From Paenibacillus sp. JJ-223 (GTDB lineage: Bacteria > Bacillota > Bacilli > Paenibacillales > Paenibacillaceae): a stretch of 64,000 bases of DNA. The number at the start of each line of letters is the position of its first letter. Within the stretch, counting starts at the first letter, position 1. The notes under the pieces were generated by a model that made no database searches, was not told the origin of the DNA, and worked only from the letters and a program-made list of their open reading frames with translations. The stretch spans positions 124,001 through 188,000 of the forward strand of contig NZ_CAKMMP010000009.1 in assembly GCF_927798175.1 (NCBI RefSeq), in the 5' to 3' direction. The translations under genes and the position numbers were made by a program. Shown in pieces: positions 1 to 8,686 of the stretch.

Positions 1-1
1 C

Positions 2-1753
2 GCGCGTGCGGATTATCCGAGACCGCAGTTTATGCGCAAGGCATGGAGCTGCTTGAATGGCGAATGGGAATTTCAGTTCGACGATGCTTGCATCGGCGAG
101 GAAGAGAAATGGTACAGTACCGAGCGGTTAACGGCATTTTCGCGTAAAATTCAGGTCCCGTTTGCCTTCCAAAGCCCGCTTAGCGGCATCGGTGATCCTT
201 CGTTCCATGACATCGTATGGTATCGCCGAAGCTTCGAAGTCCCGGCCGACTGGAAGGGCAAACGGATCGTGCTCCATTTTGGTGCAGTGGATTATTCGGC
301 CAAAGTGTGGGTGAACGGTAACCTTGTCGCGACGCATGAAGGAGGTCATACCCCGTTTCAGGCAGACATTACTTCCGCGCTGGCGGACAACGACAATTGG
401 GTTGTCGTGCGCGCCGAGGATTTCAGTCGCGACGTTTCGCTGCCGCGGGGCAAGCAGTATTGGAAGGAGCAATCGGCGAGCATTTTCTACACCCGTACGA
501 CGGGAATTTGGCAAAGCGTGTGGCTTGAACCGGTCTCCCGCGTGCATTTATCCAGGATCAGGCTCACCCCTGACATCGATCGGAACGAAATCCGGGTGCG
601 CGCTTTCCTGGAAGGTCTCCGTTCATCCGAAGAGCTGACGCTTGAAGTGTCGGTCACATATCAAGGAAAGCTTGTAGCAGAAGACCGGTACGGGATCAGA
701 CAGAATGAGGCGATGCGGACCATCGGTTTGAATGACTTTTTCGAACATGGCATGGGGCGTTTGTGGAGTCCGGAACATCCGCATTTGTATGACATTCACC
801 TGCGTTTGCTGCGTGGAGAAGAATCCCTTGATGAAGTCGTCAGCTATTTCGGCATGCGCAAAGTATCGATCGAAGGCGGCAAGCTGTGCCTGAACAATCA
901 CCCTTACTTTCAGCGGCTGGTGCTGGACCAGGGGTATTTCCCCGATGGCGTGCTGACCCCTCCTTCCGACGAGGCTATCCAAAAGGATATCGAGCTAACT
1001 AAAGCGCTGGGCTTTAACGGCGTGCGCAAACACCAGAAAACGGAAGATCCCCGGTTCCTGTACTGGTGCGACCGGATGGGCTTGCTGGTCTGGAGCGAGG
1101 CGGCGAATGCTTACGCCTATTCCGAATCGTATGTTCGTCGTTTCACGAGGGAGTGGCAGGAGATCATCGAGCGGGATTACAATCACCCTTGCATCGTGAC
1201 CTGGGTACCGCTGAACGAAAGCTGGGGCGTCCCGAACGTGCAGGTCGATGAGCGCCAGCAGCAGCATGGGTTAGCGATGGTGCATCTGACCAAATCGCTC
1301 GACGGCAGCAGGCCGGTCGTATATAACGATGGCTGGGAGCATATGACGACAGACTTGCTGACGATCCATGATTACGAGAGCCGCCAAGAGGTGCTGGAGG
1401 CGCGTTATGCAAGCGTGGAATCCGTCACCAGCTCAATGCCGTCCAATCGCAGGCTGTTCGTTGGCGGGGCGGCTTACGAGAGTCAACCGATCCTGGTGTC
1501 GGAATTCGGGGGCATTGCGTTCAAAAAAAGCGAATGGGAAGGCTGGGGTTACTCTGGCGCCGAGAACGAAGAGGAATTTCTGCAAAAGCTGGAGGCCGTC
1601 GTGCGGCCGATGTTCGATTCTCCGGTCGTGCAAGGGTATTGTTATACGCAATTGACCGACGTCGAACAGGAGATCAATGGACTGCTGACGTACGACAGAC
1701 AGCCCAAGGCTCCGCTGGAAGCGATTCGCCGCATCATGGAAGGCCGGAAATAA
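2..1753 (+). CDS. Glycoside hydrolase family 2 enzyme (5' partial)
   Basis: Cytoplasmic GH2 beta-glycosidase (beta-galactosidase/beta-glucuronidase superfamily). The reading frame is open to the left edge and translates as a typical GH2 N-terminus (ARADYPRPQF) before the Met at 32, so that Met is internal and the true start lies outside the window. The jelly-roll sugar-binding domain covers roughly residues 1-180 (counted from Met 32), followed by an Ig-like domain and a TIM barrel. The acid/base is in the LNESWG motif (E396) and the nucleophile in SEFGG (E491). No signal peptide is visible. It lies 36 bp upstream of a secreted GH43 gene, which suggests co-transcription and action on oligosaccharides released outside the cell. 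The exact sugar cannot be read from the sequence. Confidence 0.9.
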   Translation, partial: ARADYPRPQFMRKAWSCLNGEWEFQFDDACIGEEEKWYSTERLTAFSRKIQVPFAFQSPLSGIGDPSFHDIVWYRRSFEVPADWKGKRIVLHFGAVDYSAKVWVNGNLVATHEGGHTPFQADITSALADNDNWVVVRAEDFSRDVSLPRGKQYWKEQSASIFYTRTTGIWQSVWLEPVSRVHLSRIRLTPDIDRNEIRVRAFLEGLRSSEELTLEVSVTYQGKLVAEDRYGIRQNEAMRTIGLNDFFEHGMGRLWSPEHPHLYDIHLRLLRGEESLDEVVSYFGMRKVSIEGGKLCLNNHPYFQRLVLDQGYFPDGVLTPPSDEAIQKDIELTKALGFNGVRKHQKTEDPRFLYWCDRMGLLVWSEAANAYAYSESYVRRFTREWQEIIERDYNHPCIVTWVPLNESWGVPNVQVDERQQQHGLAMVHLTKSLDGSRPVVYNDGWEHMTTDLLTIHDYESRQEVLEARYASVESVTSSMPSNRRLFVGGAAYESQPILVSEFGGIAFKKSEWEGWGYSGAENEEEFLQKLEAVVRPMFDSPVVQGYCYTQLTDVEQEINGLLTYDRQPKAPLEAIRRIMEGRK

Positions 1754-1789
1754 GCCGTTCAAATCCAATTCGGGAAGGAAGCGTGTTGA

Positions 1790-3199
1790 ATGATGAAGGT
1801 CAGGCATGGAAAAACACTGCTGCTCGCCCTATGTGCCCTGCTGGTATTCCCTATGGACGGTGCTTCTTATGCCGCCAGCACGCAGAATAACTTCTATAAT
1901 GTCGTCATGCAGGACGGGGCGGACCCTTGGGTTTACAAACATACGGACGGTTATTATTACTTTACGAAAACGACCGGCGGCAATGTCACGATCTGGAAAT
2001 CCAAGCAACTGACGGCGATCGACGCGGCGCCTACAACGGTAGTAAATACCGGATGCTGCGGCATATGGGCTCCTGAGCTGCATTATATTAACGGGGCTTG
2101 GTACATCTATTATGCCAAAGATGATGGGGATAACGTTAACCATCGGATGTATGTCATGGAAAATACGTCCCCTGACCCGACGCAAGGCACTTGGCAGTAC
2201 AAAGGCCAGATCACCGACCCGACGAACAAATGGGCCATCGACGGCACGGTGCTGCAAACGGGCGGGCAGCTGTATTTTATCTGGTCAGGCTGGGAAGGCG
2301 ACACGAACGTGCGGCAGAATCTGTATATCGCGCATATGAGCAATCCGTGGACCATCGATTCCAATCGCGTGGAAATCGCGCGGCCTACGTACGCTTGGGA
2401 GACCAACCATTCACCCAACGTGAATGAGGGCCCTCAGGTCATCATCCGCAATGGCACGATCAGTCTGGTGTATTCGGCCAGCGGCAGCTGGACCAACGAT
2501 TATTGCCTCGGGTTGATCACGGCCAGCACATCCGGCGATTTGCTGAATCCGGCGTCCTGGCAGAAACGAAGCCAGCCGATTTTCCGGTCAGGCAACGGCT
2601 TATTCGGCCCTGGCCACCATTCGTTCACGAAGTCTCCGGACGGCACCGAGGACTGGATCGTGTATCACACGGCCAAATTCAACAACAGCGGCTGGAATCG
2701 GGAAATTCGGATGCAAAAGTTCACGTGGAACGCGGACCATACGCCGAATCTCGGAGCCCCGGCCAATCCCAATCAACCGATCGCTTTGCCTTCGGGCGAA
2801 GCGGCGGTTGTCCGGTACGAAGGCGAAGCGGGAACTTTCGGCGGGGCGGCCTACGCTTCGCAAAGTCCCAACGGCTCGGGAGGCTGGAAGGCAGGACATA
2901 TTGATACTGCCGACAGTTACGTGGAATATGACGTCAACGTGCCGATTGCAGGCGAATACATCCTGCTGGCGAGAACAGCGAATGGCACGGAGGGCGGCAA
3001 CTGGTCCAACCTTCGCTTAAGCGTGAACGAAGGCACCGCAAATGCATTCCATATCACGAACAAGGGCTGGGAAAACTGGGGACTGTCCACGGCCAGAATC
3101 CAGCTCAAGGCAGGTGTGAACAAAATCCAATTCACCAAAGGAGACGGGTACGGCGAGATCGACTACTTTGATATCAAGCCTGCCAACGGAGAGATATGA
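1790..3199 (+). CDS. Secreted GH43 arabinanase/arabinofuranosidase-like enzyme with C-terminal CBM
   Basis: Exported glycosidase of 469 aa, likely acting on arabinan or arabinoxylan side chains. A signal peptide (MMKVRHGK, hydrophobic core, AASYA-type cleavage region) is followed by a five-bladed GH43 propeller. The three expected acidic residues are visible: D45 (GADPW), D151 (WAIDG) and E213 (NEGPQ). The WAPE motif of the family is also present. From about residue 340, a beta-sandwich typical of CBM6/35 begins (YEGEAG ... EIDYFDI). Two tandem ATGs (1790, 1793) follow the Shine-Dalgarno GGGAAGGA at 1772; the first was taken. It is probably cotranscribed with the upstream GH2 gene. The GH43 subfamily, and hence substrate, is uncertain. 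Confidence 0.88.
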   Translation: MMKVRHGKTLLLALCALLVFPMDGASYAASTQNNFYNVVMQDGADPWVYKHTDGYYYFTKTTGGNVTIWKSKQLTAIDAAPTTVVNTGCCGIWAPELHYINGAWYIYYAKDDGDNVNHRMYVMENTSPDPTQGTWQYKGQITDPTNKWAIDGTVLQTGGQLYFIWSGWEGDTNVRQNLYIAHMSNPWTIDSNRVEIARPTYAWETNHSPNVNEGPQVIIRNGTISLVYSASGSWTNDYCLGLITASTSGDLLNPASWQKRSQPIFRSGNGLFGPGHHSFTKSPDGTEDWIVYHTAKFNNSGWNREIRMQKFTWNADHTPNLGAPANPNQPIALPSGEAAVVRYEGEAGTFGGAAYASQSPNGSGGWKAGHIDTADSYVEYDVNVPIAGEYILLARTANGTEGGNWSNLRLSVNEGTANAFHITNKGWENWGLSTARIQLKAGVNKIQFTKGDGYGEIDYFDIKPANGEI

Positions 3200-3276
3200 T
3201 GGTCTGTTTGGGAGAGAGTTGTTTGCGTGCGGAGGAAGACGAGGAGTGCCCCAACGACAGGTCATGAAATGAATGC

Positions 3277-3317
3277 AGGTGCCCTGTTAGCGTAAAGCGC
3301 AGCGGGGCACCTTTTTT
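3277..3317 (+). terminator. Rho-independent terminator after the GH43 gene
   Basis: Inverted repeat AGGTGCCC ... GGGCACCT followed by TTTTTT. It lies 78 bp beyond the GH43 stop codon and closes the GH2-GH43 transcript. Confidence 0.8.
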
Positions 3318-3368
3318 GAATGAGGGTGTGTACGTTGCTTGGATTGTAGGCGATAGTTGCGCCAAATT

Positions 3369-3555
3369 CTAGCGAACCTGAGCCACCTTATTAGGCCAAT
3401 GTTCGGGTGTGAAAAAACGTAACGAACCTGAGGCACGTTATCGGCCCACAAATGCGCAGAAAATGCACGGATGAGGCGGAATAAGGTGACTGAAGTTCGT
3501 TAGCCACACAAAGTGGCGAAAAACGCCCGGATAAGACGTGTGAGGTTCGTTAGCG
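3369..3555. repeat. Four copies of a ~25-bp repeat (two direct, two inverted)
   Basis: The unit reads approximately CTAACGAACCTSAGNCACSTTAT. Plus-strand copies lie at about 3369-3393 and 3419-3442; inverted copies at about 3478-3504 and 3529-3555. The two halves therefore mirror each other around about 3460 and could form a long imperfect cruciform or RNA hairpin. The spacers also match in part (CGGATGAGGCGG versus CCCGGATAAG). No ORF here looks real. It fills the gap between convergent genes. Confidence 0.75.
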
Positions 3556-3672
3556 CTCAGCCGAACGTCGTGAAAAAGGGGCGACCTCATCCAGCACATT
3601 TGGCTGCTGGCGAGAGTCGCTCCTTTTACGCAGCGAAGCTGCTTTTCCAAGCAAAGTTGCAACCTCCAGAGA

Positions 3673-4461
3673 TCAAGCCTGCTCGCAGTTCATCACTGCT
3701 CGCTCAAACGTGTACGATTCCCCGTCATCCGGTACGAGTACCTGTGAGGCCATGCCTTTCTCCTGCGCGAATGCCTTCAGCTCGGCTCTCGACAGCGTCC
3801 AATGGTTTACGGCCTCCATATGCACCGACACGATCGTTGCTTCCGGCGCGGCTTTGTGTACTTCCAGGATGTCTTCTTTGCCCATCACAAGAGAGCCGCC
3901 TTGCAGAAACTGGTTGTCGCCGCCGTTAACCACGATCACGTCAGGACGGTGCGTCCGAATGGTTTGTCCCACTTCTTCGTACCAAACGGTGTCTCCGGCG
4001 ACATAGAGCGTGGGTTCATCCGGATGTTTCAACACTACGCCGCAGACAACTCCGGCCAGATTCAAGATTTCGCCCCGGCCATGCTCGCCTCTGGTTTTCA
4101 CGAGCTGAATGTCCCCGAAAGTGGTATCCTGCTTCAGCACTTCCGTATGTTCAAAACCGTCCTCAGCCACTTTGGCTGCATCTGCTTCGTTTTGCACAAA
4201 CATCTTGATTCCTTGGGGAAGCCGTTGTATGGCTGCCTCATCATAATGATCCAAATGAAGGTGCGTTACAATGACGGCGTCCACATCGACAATTTGTTCG
4301 ATCGGCAGCGGCAAACCTACGAGCGGATTCATTTGATCCTGTCTGACCGAGTTGGGAAACGGGGGATATGCACCTTGGTCAGCAAGAAAAGGATCGACCA
4401 AAAATGCTTTTCCGGCATATTGGATAATGATCGTTGCATTACGGATTTGCGTTATTTTCAT
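3673..4461 (-). CDS. MBL-fold metal-dependent hydrolase (UlaG-like)
   Basis: Cytoplasmic metallo-beta-lactamase-fold protein of 262 aa, the usual size for the UlaG/YtkL-like group. The metal-binding signature HLHLDH sits at about residues 87-92 (VTHLHLDHYDEAA) and later ligands include the D of VAGDT and the H of SVHMEAVNH. The start ATG at 4461 has a good AAAGGAG site 9 nt upstream. It is convergent with the GH43 gene and divergent from the Lrp-type regulator. Members of this family include L-ascorbate-6-phosphate lactonase and many uncharacterised hydrolases. No neighbour points to an ascorbate pathway, so the substrate is unknown. Confidence 0.82.
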   Translation of the reverse strand: MKITQIRNATIIIQYAGKAFLVDPFLADQGAYPPFPNSVRQDQMNPLVGLPLPIEQIVDVDAVIVTHLHLDHYDEAAIQRLPQGIKMFVQNEADAAKVAEDGFEHTEVLKQDTTFGDIQLVKTRGEHGRGEILNLAGVVCGVVLKHPDEPTLYVAGDTVWYEEVGQTIRTHRPDVIVVNGGDNQFLQGGSLVMGKEDILEVHKAAPEATIVSVHMEAVNHWTLSRAELKAFAQEKGMASQVLVPDDGESYTFERAVMNCEQA

Positions 4462-4569
4462 GGGTGAGTGCTCCTTTATTTCAAGATGCCTTCAGTGTAC
4501 AGGATGGACAGCGGCCGTTTACATAGATAAAATCAAGTCATTACCCGCTTTGGCTTGATTTATGAAAGA

Positions 4570-4643
4570 AAAGCGATCGGAAGATGGGGCTGCACTTGCA
4601 GTGGCCTGGTATGATTGGTTAATGATTAATGCGGTTTCGATAG
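4570..4643 (+). repeat. Partial copy (right half) of the TIR-bounded intergenic element
   Basis: AGCGATCGGAAGATGG, then TGCACTTGCAGTGGCC, ending in the terminal repeat TGCGGTTTCGATAG at 4630-4643. This matches the right third of the full-length copies at 24691, 32819, 36532 and 38449. No left half is recognisable. It immediately precedes the lrp-like gene and may carry its promoter region. Confidence 0.75.
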
Positions 4644-4677
4644 AGAGTGGATGAACGGACAGGGAGGGGGCGATGTC

Positions 4678-5091
4678 GTGCTGGATCAAACCGATGTGCG
4701 CATTTTGGAGGAGCTGTCCAGAAACAGCCGCATCACGATGAAAGAGCTTGGCGAAAAGGTTCACCTTACGGGGCAAGCGGCTGCGACAAGAGTGGCCAAG
4801 TTGGAAGATCAGGGCGTGATTGAGGGGTATACCATTAACATGAACCAATCTAAAATCGGATGTCAGGTGCATGCAATGATCACGATTTTTACGCAAAGCC
4901 TGCATCACAAACCGTACCTTGATTTCATCGAGGCATATAAGCCGAACATGCTTAATCATTACAAAATCAGCGGCGAAGGATGTTATATGCTGGAGACCCG
5001 TTTTCCGTCCAATGAAGCGTTGGACCGATTTTTGGTAAAGCTGAACGAGCATGCAAACTACAAGTTAAACATCATCATTAACAAACTTTGA
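4678..5091 (+). CDS. Lrp/AsnC family transcriptional regulator
   Basis: DNA-binding regulator of 137 aa: N-terminal winged HTH (LDQTDVRILEELSRNSRITMKELG, about residues 2-60) and a C-terminal RAM-like alpha/beta domain. I place the start at GTG 4678 because a strong AGGGAGGGGG site lies 7 nt upstream and the resulting MLDQTD N-terminus is typical of the family. An ATG at 4651 would add nine atypical residues and leave the ribosome binding site inside the gene. Family members sense amino acids or related small molecules. It sits directly upstream of the guanidine exporter promoter but has no obvious terminator of its own. Whether it regulates the neighbouring guanidine genes is unknown. Confidence 0.87.
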   Translation: MLDQTDVRILEELSRNSRITMKELGEKVHLTGQAAATRVAKLEDQGVIEGYTINMNQSKIGCQVHAMITIFTQSLHHKPYLDFIEAYKPNMLNHYKISGEGCYMLETRFPSNEALDRFLVKLNEHANYKLNIIINKL

Positions 5092-5138
5092 TCTGCCTGA
5101 CGATGTTACGTCATTGTTAACTTTTTGCCTGAAAAGTA

Positions 5139-5166
5139 TTGAATTCTGGTTCTGCCTGTGTATAAT
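5139..5166 (+). promoter_or_regulatory. Sigma-A promoter of the guanidine exporter operon
   Basis: -35 TTGAAT (5139-5144), 16-bp spacer and a perfect -10 TATAAT (5161-5166). The predicted start is about 5173, some 18 nt before the riboswitch begins. Confidence 0.7.
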
Positions 5167-5190
5167 ATGAACTACAACTGAAATTCACAA

Positions 5191-5323
5191 ATGTTTTCTA
5201 GGGTTCCGCGACGTCCTGTCGGCTGGTCCGAGAGAAAACTCACAGTCGCGAGCGACTGTGTCACGGAAGGATAAAAGCCTGGGAGATAAACTGCTGCATG
5301 CAGTTTTCTCCCGGGCTTTTTTT
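5191..5323 (+). ncRNA. Guanidine-I riboswitch (ykkC class) with overlapping terminator
   Basis: Hallmark blocks of the ykkC/guanidine-I aptamer are present: TTTTCTAGGGTTCCG (from 5194), CTGGTCCGAGAG (from 5223), and the ACGGAAGGATAAAAGCC block near 5264-5279. GTTTTCT pairs with AGAAAAC to form the basal stem. AGCCTGGGAG ... CTCCCGGGCT (5276-5316) followed by TTTTTTT forms a terminator that shares bases with the aptamer 3' part. The known logic is that guanidine binding prevents terminator formation and switches on the exporter genes. The next gene starts 60 nt downstream. Confidence 0.95.
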
Positions 5324-5382
5324 ATTTTTGCTGCTTTACATCAATATTACATGCAGCGTAATCAAAAGGAGGATGTAAGAAA

Positions 5383-5730
5383 ATGAACAAGACATGGGGA
5401 CCTGTCGTTATTGCGGCATTGTTTGAGGTTGGATGGGTCATCGGACTGAAACATGCCAGCGGATTTTTGGAATGGGGAGCCACGGTGATTGCCATTATTG
5501 TCAGTTTCACGTTAATGATTATGGCCGCGCGCACGCTTCCGGTCGGAACGGTGTATGCCGTGTTTGTCGGGTTGGGAACGGCCGGAACCGTCCTTGCGGA
5601 AATTTTGTTGTTCGGGGCGGGGGCGGAGGCGTCCAAACTGCTGCTGATCGGTGTGCTTTTGCTTGGCGTAATCGGTCTTAAAATGCTCAGCAAAGAAAAG
5701 AAACAAGAAAATGGGGTGCAGGAACGATGA
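5383..5730 (+). CDS. SMR family guanidinium exporter, first subunit
   Basis: Small multidrug resistance protein of 115 aa with four transmembrane helices and a charged cytoplasmic tail ([13 protein letters not shown]). The essential membrane-embedded glutamate is in TM1 (ALFEVGW, E14). The [14 protein letters not shown] motif of SMR TM3 is present. RBS AAAGGAGG lies about 10 nt upstream of the ATG. The stop overlaps the next gene by 4 bp (ATGA), typical of paired-SMR heterodimers such as B. subtilis YkkC/YkkD. With a guanidine-I riboswitch in front, the expected role is proton-coupled guanidinium (Gdx-type) export across the plasma membrane. The substrate is inferred from the riboswitch, not shown directly. 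Confidence 0.92.
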   Translation: MNKTWGPVVIAALFEVGWVIGLKHASGFLEWGATVIAIIVSFTLMIMAARTLPVGTVYAVFVGLGTAGTVLAEILLFGAGAEASKLLLIGVLLLGVIGLKMLSKEKKQENGVQER

Positions 5731-6041
5731 ACTGGGTATTTTTAATTTTGGCGGGGATTTTCGAAATGGTTGGCGTACTCATGATCAATAAATTCAACAA
5801 AGATCGGAATATGTTGTCCGTGATCTATATGATTGCAGGATTTGGCTTGAGTTTCTTCTTCTTGTCCTTGGCGATGAAAACACTGCCGATGGGAACGGCG
5901 TACGCCGTCTGGACCGGCATCGGAGCATCGGGCGGAGCAATTCTTGGCATGATTTTTTATGGTGAACCGCGGAATGCAGCAAGGATTTTGTTCATCGCCA
6001 TGGTGCTTGGGTCGGCGGTCGGATTGAAATTGGTCAGTTGA
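5727..6041 (+). CDS. SMR family guanidinium exporter, second subunit
   Basis: 104-aa partner of the preceding SMR gene, starting in its ATGA overlap. It has four TM helices, the TM1 glutamate (AGIFEMVGV) and the SMR TM3 motif ([16 protein letters not shown]). It is shorter than the first subunit because it lacks the C-terminal charged tail, the same asymmetry seen in paired SMR exporters. The two probably form an antiparallel heterodimer in the cytoplasmic membrane. Both would be induced by guanidine through the upstream riboswitch. Confidence 0.92.
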   Translation: MNWVFLILAGIFEMVGVLMINKFNKDRNMLSVIYMIAGFGLSFFFLSLAMKTLPMGTAYAVWTGIGASGGAILGMIFYGEPRNAARILFIAMVLGSAVGLKLVS

Positions 6042-6112
6042 TGAATGAGAGAGAGTAGCAACCACGAACCTGGAAACCATATTCGTCATGCACCTAAAAG
6101 AACAAAACACCC

Positions 6113-6148
6113 AAAAGAACCGGATGCCTCGGCATTCTGGTTCTTTTT
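6113..6148. terminator. Bidirectional terminator between SMR operon and APC permease
   Basis: AAAAGAACCGGATGCC / GGCATTCTGGTTCTTTTT hairpin with a two-base loop. Flanking A and T runs suit both directions, as expected between convergent genes. Confidence 0.8.
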
Positions 6149-6189
6149 GGCATTTTCAGAGCACCTGGCATTTCACTTGCCTTGTGCGT

Positions 6190-7521
6190 TCACATCGCTT
6201 CTTCGATCTCAGCCAACGTGCTGCTTTTGGACGTAGATTTCAGCCGTTGATTTGCGTAGATCAGCAGACCCAACACGATCCAGCCGGTACCGAGCAGCAG
6301 AGAGGAAGCTTCGAGCCTGGTGATGAGATACAGGATGAAGATTGCGCCTAATAAAGGGAAGAGCATGCGGACGATCCAGTCCTGAATGCTGCGTCTTTTC
6401 TCGCGAATAATGTAATGGCAGATGACGGACAGATTCACGAACAGGAATGCGGTGAGCGCGCCGAAGCTGACAAACATGATCGCGGTTTCCAGGCTGATGA
6501 AGAGCGCCGCCAGCGAAATCAGGCTGACCAGCACGATATTGAACACGGGTGTGCGGAATTTGGGGTGGATCGAGCTGAATTTGCGCGGCAGCAGGGAGGA
6601 TCTTCCCATCACGAACAACAGCCTGGAAACCGTAGTCATGGACGACATGCCTTGTGCAAGCACGGAGAAGATGACGACAAAAGTAAAGATGGACGCAAGC
6701 GTTCCGCCGCCGATGGCCTGCATCAATTCGAAACCTGCGGAGTCCATATGGCTGAACGTGAAGGATGGGAGCATCTGTTGAATCAGATACGCGGTCGCAA
6801 AATACATGATGCCGGCAGCGCTGACGATGATCAGAATGGCACGCGGAATCGTTTTTTCGGGGGTACGCGTTTCTTCCGCCATCGTGGTGATCGAGTCAAA
6901 ACCGAGGAAAGAAAAGCAGACGAGCGATGCACCGGCCAATACGGCAGAGAGTGGGATGCCTTCGACGGAATTCAGGGGATTCAAGCCGGCAGTGATGCCT
7001 TGCGTCATCGCTTTATATACAAGAAAGGAACAGAAGCCGGCAATGAAGACGATCTGCATGAGCACAAAAACTTTGTTGACGTTCGCTGACGTTTTGATGC
7101 CAATGATGTTGATCGTCATCACGACCAGCGTAAGCAGAACGATCCAGACGGAAGAAGGGATGGAAGGGAACTGCGCATGGAGGTTAATCCCGAACATGAG
7201 CACGGCCACGATGCAGGAGAACAGGTAATCGAGCAGGATAACCCATCCGACCAAAAAGCCGATAAACGGATTCATCGCTTGACTTACGTAGGTGTAGGCA
7301 GATCCTGACACCGGGAACGCTTTGGCCATCTGTCCGTAACTGGCCGCGGTAAACAGAATGGCGATAAACGCAAGCACGTAAGCGGCCAGCAGCATGCCCT
7401 GGGAACCTTCATGAAGCACGCCAAAGCTTGTGAAAAATATCATCGGGGACATCCATGCCAATCCCATCGTCACCACATGGCTTAAGGAGAGATTTCTTTT
7501 CAGTGTTAGTTTTTGTGACAT
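6190..7521 (-). CDS. APC superfamily amino acid/amine permease
   Basis: Integral membrane transporter of 443 aa with about 12 TM segments, PotE/YfnA-like (MGLAWMSPMIFFTSFGVL in TM1, FSFLGFDSITTMAEET in the TM6 region). The start is placed at ATG 7521 because AAGGAGG sits 8 nt upstream. An in-frame ATG at 7545 would translate the ribosome binding site itself (EGGF). The gene is single, convergent with the SMR operon and divergent from the guanidine catabolic operon. It thus sits between two guanidine-I riboswitches, but I see no riboswitch in its own leader. By position it is a candidate importer of guanidine or a guanidino compound. By sequence it could equally carry an amino acid. Confidence 0.85.
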   Translation of the reverse strand: MSQKLTLKRNLSLSHVVTMGLAWMSPMIFFTSFGVLHEGSQGMLLAAYVLAFIAILFTAASYGQMAKAFPVSGSAYTYVSQAMNPFIGFLVGWVILLDYLFSCIVAVLMFGINLHAQFPSIPSSVWIVLLTLVVMTINIIGIKTSANVNKVFVLMQIVFIAGFCSFLVYKAMTQGITAGLNPLNSVEGIPLSAVLAGASLVCFSFLGFDSITTMAEETRTPEKTIPRAILIIVSAAGIMYFATAYLIQQMLPSFTFSHMDSAGFELMQAIGGGTLASIFTFVVIFSVLAQGMSSMTTVSRLLFVMGRSSLLPRKFSSIHPKFRTPVFNIVLVSLISLAALFISLETAIMFVSFGALTAFLFVNLSVICHYIIREKRRSIQDWIVRMLFPLLGAIFILYLITRLEASSLLLGTGWIVLGLLIYANQRLKSTSKSSTLAEIEEAM

Positions 7522-7738
7522 ATTAAAACCTCCTTCAAAATTCATAACGAATCGATCGTTTTGTTCATGTTATAACACTTCACATTCTTGCAGGGCTTTT
7601 GTTAAAAATCAAGCCTTATTTTTCGCTATAACCGAACGTTTGGTTATTTTCTTTAGTAGAATTTTCGCGGTTTTGAATAAAGGATGTGAAAAAACACAAG
7701 CCGAAAGACCTGTTCTTGAACTTTTTTCAAAAAAACTA

Positions 7739-7767
7739 TTGTGATTCATGATTTTACGTGTTAGTAT
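7739..7767 (+). promoter_or_regulatory. Putative promoter of the guanidine catabolic operon
   Basis: -35 TTGTGA (7739-7744), 17-bp spacer, -10 TAGTAT (7762-7767). It lies 23 bp before the riboswitch. The hexamers are imperfect, so this is a reasoned guess. Confidence 0.5.
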
Positions 7768-7789
7768 TCATAACATGAATTGCATAAAA

Positions 7790-7934
7790 TGTTTTCTAGG
7801 GTTCCGGGCCGCTAACGCCGGCCGACTGGTCCGAGAGAAAACGCATCAGGAATCCGATCTGATGTACACGGCGGGACAAAAGCCCGGGAGAATCGATCAA
7901 AGAGCGATCTTTGATGTTTCTCCCGGGCTTTTTT
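7790..7934 (+). ncRNA. Guanidine-I riboswitch (ykkC class) of the catabolic operon
   Basis: Second copy of the aptamer: GTTTTCTAGGGTTCCG at 7791, CTGGTCCGAGAG at about 7826, and the ACGGCGGGACAAAAGCCCGG block near 7868-7887. AGCCCGGGAG ... CTCCCGGGCT followed by TTTTTT (to 7934) is an extended terminator overlapping the aptamer 3' end. It controls the downstream four-gene operon. Compared with the 5191 copy it keeps the canonical GGGA-AAAGCCCGGG core, which is slightly altered in the first. Confidence 0.95.
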
Positions 7935-7962
7935 CTATACTTTTTTTCAGGAGGAATGCACA

Positions 7963-8685
7963 ATGACAGTCCCATTCACAATGACATTGCAGCCTGGCGG
8001 CAAATGGTCCGCCCGCATAGGCCGAGGGAAGAACATTACCCTTAAGGCAACCGGAGAACGCGCCAATGTTGCGGCACTGCTGTTCCATACACTCGATCCG
8101 GCCGAGCGCTATAACATGCCTGATACGTTGAAAGCCCAGCACACCGCATTTTTGACCAGCGGCAACGTACTGATGAGCGATCAAGGCAGAGTGCTCGCTT
8201 CGATCACGGAGGATTCGGTGGGATGGCATGATCCGTTATCCAGTTATACGACTCGTGAAGCTACGGACGAAAAATACGGAACGACAACATACCAGGCGCA
8301 GCGTAATGACTGGCTGCGAAACGGCGAAGAGAACTTCAGGGTAGAGCTGTTCCGCCATAACCTGTCGCCACGCGATATCGCGGTCCCGGTCAACTTTTTC
8401 TCCAAAGTGGTTTGCGAACGGGACGGCACGATGCGATACACGGCTCAGGAAACATCTGGCCGGTCGGTTACGCTCCGCACGGAGATGGATGTTTTGCTGG
8501 TTCTATCGAATACGCCGCATCCGCTTGATCCTTCAGATCAATATCCGGATGCAAGCATCATCGTTACCGTGAACGACGCCGAACCTGTATCGGAACTTGA
8601 TCCATGCGTACTTCATTGCGGCGAAAACCGCAGAGCCTTCGAAAATACATGGAATGCCTATGCATTGATGAAAGGGGTCAACTAA
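7963..8685 (+). CDS. DUF1989 urea-carboxylase-associated protein; carboxyguanidine deiminase subunit
   Basis: 240-aa DUF1989 protein of the urea carboxylase-associated family. In characterised guanidine-degrading bacteria the two DUF1989 proteins encoded with the carboxylase (CgdA/CgdB) form carboxyguanidine deiminase, which converts carboxyguanidine to allophanate and ammonia. RBS AGGAGG is at 7949, directly after the riboswitch terminator. The family core [16 protein letters not shown] and a conserved late Cys-containing segment are visible. The spacing to the next gene is one base (stop 8685, ATG 8687). The function is known for the family; the subunit letter assignment is not safe from sequence alone. 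Confidence 0.88.
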   Translation: MTVPFTMTLQPGGKWSARIGRGKNITLKATGERANVAALLFHTLDPAERYNMPDTLKAQHTAFLTSGNVLMSDQGRVLASITEDSVGWHDPLSSYTTREATDEKYGTTTYQAQRNDWLRNGEENFRVELFRHNLSPRDIAVPVNFFSKVVCERDGTMRYTAQETSGRSVTLRTEMDVLLVLSNTPHPLDPSDQYPDASIIVTVNDAEPVSELDPCVLHCGENRRAFENTWNAYALMKGVN

Positions 8686-8686
8686 T

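Noticed and set aside
3802..4467. 221-aa plus-strand frame opposite the MBL hydrolase
   Set aside because: Antisense shadow; the minus-strand gene has the metal-binding motif and a proper ribosome binding site.
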